From JAENVU01 sp963765075 (GTDB lineage: Bacteria; Actinomycetota; Acidimicrobiia; IMCC26256; JAENVU01), in assembly GCA_963765075.1 (NCBI GenBank), contig CAVXVA010000001.1:806001-870000 (forward strand): a DNA stretch of 64,000 nt, in the 5' to 3' direction. The notes beneath the pieces were generated by a model. That model ran no database searches and had not been told where the DNA came from. It saw only the letters and a list, made by a program, of their open reading frames with translations. Shown here piece after piece: positions 63,423-64,000 of this stretch. A program made the translations under genes and the position numbers. The stretch's first letter is position 1. Each line of letters opens with the position of its first letter.

Positions 63423-63791
63423 TCAGGGTTGGCGGCCCAGGAATGCGACCAGGCGTTCCGTCGGCGTCGCGTGGGGACCGAGCTCGATCGGCGCGCCGAT
63501 GTTGGTCTCGCCGGCGAGGTCGGTCGCCCGCCACGCGGCGAGCGTCGCGGCCGCGGCCGACCGGAATTGTGCGGTGATGTCGTCGTCGAGCGGTGTCGAG
63601 TTCGGATCCGACATCTCCTCGCCCCGTAGCCCGCGACCGATATTGGTGACCACACCGATGGTGTGCATCAGCAGCGCCCGTACATCCCATTCCGAACACG
63701 GCGTCGCCGCCTCCAGCTGCACGGGTCCGATCCCGGCCACGATGTTTCCGGTGTGGTCGAACGACTCCGCCAATGCATCGATGACTTCCAT
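63423..63791 (-). CDS. TIGR03086/DinB-like metal-binding protein, shortened
   Basis: 122 residues. The N-terminal half (DHTGNIVAGIGPVQLEAATP, CSEWDVRALLMHTIGVVTNI with the metal-ligand His) matches the mycothiol-dependent-enzyme/DinB-like TIGR03086 family. The C-terminal TERLVAFLGRQP is also typical. The middle is about 60-70 residues shorter than usual members, including the segment with the other ligand histidines, so an internal deletion is likely. Divergent from an ArsR-type regulator. Confidence 0.7.
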   Translation of the reverse strand: MEVIDALAESFDHTGNIVAGIGPVQLEAATPCSEWDVRALLMHTIGVVTNIGRGLRGEEMSDPNSTPLDDDITAQFRSAAAATLAAWRATDLAGETNIGAPIELGPHATPTERLVAFLGRQP

Positions 63792-63834
63792 ACGAATGAT
63801 CCTTCCCTCGAGCCGGCTTGTCTTCCGGAGATCT

Positions 63835-63854
63835 ATGTAAGATAATGCTTACAT
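63835..63854. promoter_or_regulatory. Inverted repeat operator at the ArsR start
   Basis: ATGTAAG (63835-63841) and CTTACAT (63848-63854) are perfect 7-base arms around a 6-base A/T-rich spacer. The element ends inside the ATG of the ArsR-type gene and lies 43 bases upstream of the divergent TIGR03086 gene. TAAGATAAT inside it can serve as a -10 box. It is a likely site for self-repression by the ArsR-type regulator. Confidence 0.6.
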
Positions 63855-64000
63855 GAATCGAGCCACCGCGCAAGTGATCGATGCGGCCGCGCACGCGCTG
63901 GCCGACCCCACCCGACGGAGCATCCTGCGGTTGGTGCGCGACGACGAACGCGCCGCCGGCGAACTGGCCCAGGAGTTCGCGTACCTGTCGAGGCCTGCGG
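63853..64000 (+). CDS. ArsR-family transcriptional regulator (5' part)
   Basis: 49 codons before the window ends. AHALADPTRRSILRLVRDDE and AAGELAQEFAYLSRPA form the first helices of an ArsR winged helix-turn-helix. Metal or other ligand residues would lie beyond the end. Divergent from a TIGR03086-type gene, a common arrangement in actinobacteria. Confidence 0.8.
   Translation, partial: MNRATAQVIDAAAHALADPTRRSILRLVRDDERAAGELAQEFAYLSRPA

Overview
The window looks like chromosomal DNA of a high-G+C actinobacterium, probably an uncultured or marine/soil member of the Acidimicrobiia (Ilumatobacter-like). The lineage is inferred, not shown. Reasons are the strongly G/C-biased third codon positions, frequent GTG starts, many ATGA/GTGA gene overlaps, four F420-dependent LLM oxidoreductases, and a large stock of acyl-CoA enzymes whose closest remembered relatives are mycobacterial steroid-catabolism genes. 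No rRNA, tRNA, CRISPR array or intact insertion sequence was seen.

Layout. 1-2.1 kb: end of an unknown gene and a membrane-anchored metallopeptidase. 2.4-7.9 kb: an N,N-dimethylformamidase-like protein coupled to a serine hydrolase and an LLM oxidoreductase, facing a second serine hydrolase and a carboxymuconolactone-decarboxylase-like protein. 8-13.2 kb: MFS transporter, limonene-epoxide-hydrolase-like protein coupled to a sulfotransferase, histidine phosphatase, GT39-like membrane protein, SRPBCC protein. 13.3-26.7 kb: thiolases, acyl-CoA ligase, SDR, a GH2 beta-galactosidase, LLM and VOC proteins, two GNAT proteins and an acyl-CoA dehydrogenase pair. 26.9-28.7 kb: a secreted PKD protein with five tandem 47-residue repeats.

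28.8-43.4 kb is the core of the window: a steroid-type catabolic region. It holds a FadD19-like ligase, an Ltp/DUF35 thiolase-fold pair, a quinone-reductase-like MDR, then ipdC-ipdB-ipdA-echA20 in the order known from mycobacteria with a divergent SDR, a copper amine oxidase, and an ipdF-fadE30 pair coupled to a formaldehyde-activating-enzyme homologue. Together these suggest CoA activation and beta-oxidation of a side chain, then opening of the C/D rings (HIP pathway). Part of ipdB-ipdC is present twice, and 34.46-39.8 kb carries dense single-base frameshifts that look like sequence error.

44.7-46.2 kb is a small accessory patch: a 14-bp palindrome, a lower-G+C membrane ORF, a dead sortase copy whose catalytic Cys is Ser, and a stub of an SDR gene, followed by an intact class E-like sortase. 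47-51.4 kb is a TPP-riboswitch-controlled thiamine salvage operon (thiamine pyrophosphokinase, ThiB, ThiP, ThiQ). 51.4-64 kb holds housekeeping and amino-acid genes: M14 peptidase, Gfo/Idh oxidoreductase, phytoene-desaturase-like flavoprotein, class III aminotransferase, CDO-like cupin, leucine-dehydrogenase-like enzyme, Rieske oxygenase, MsrB, a two-component system coupled to ribB, and an ArsR/TIGR03086 divergent pair cut by the window end.

About ten genes outside the steroid region also carry one to three frameshifts with a conserved protein on both sides. They are annotated as whole genes with the breaks noted. Most of the breaks are more likely assembly indels than real decay.
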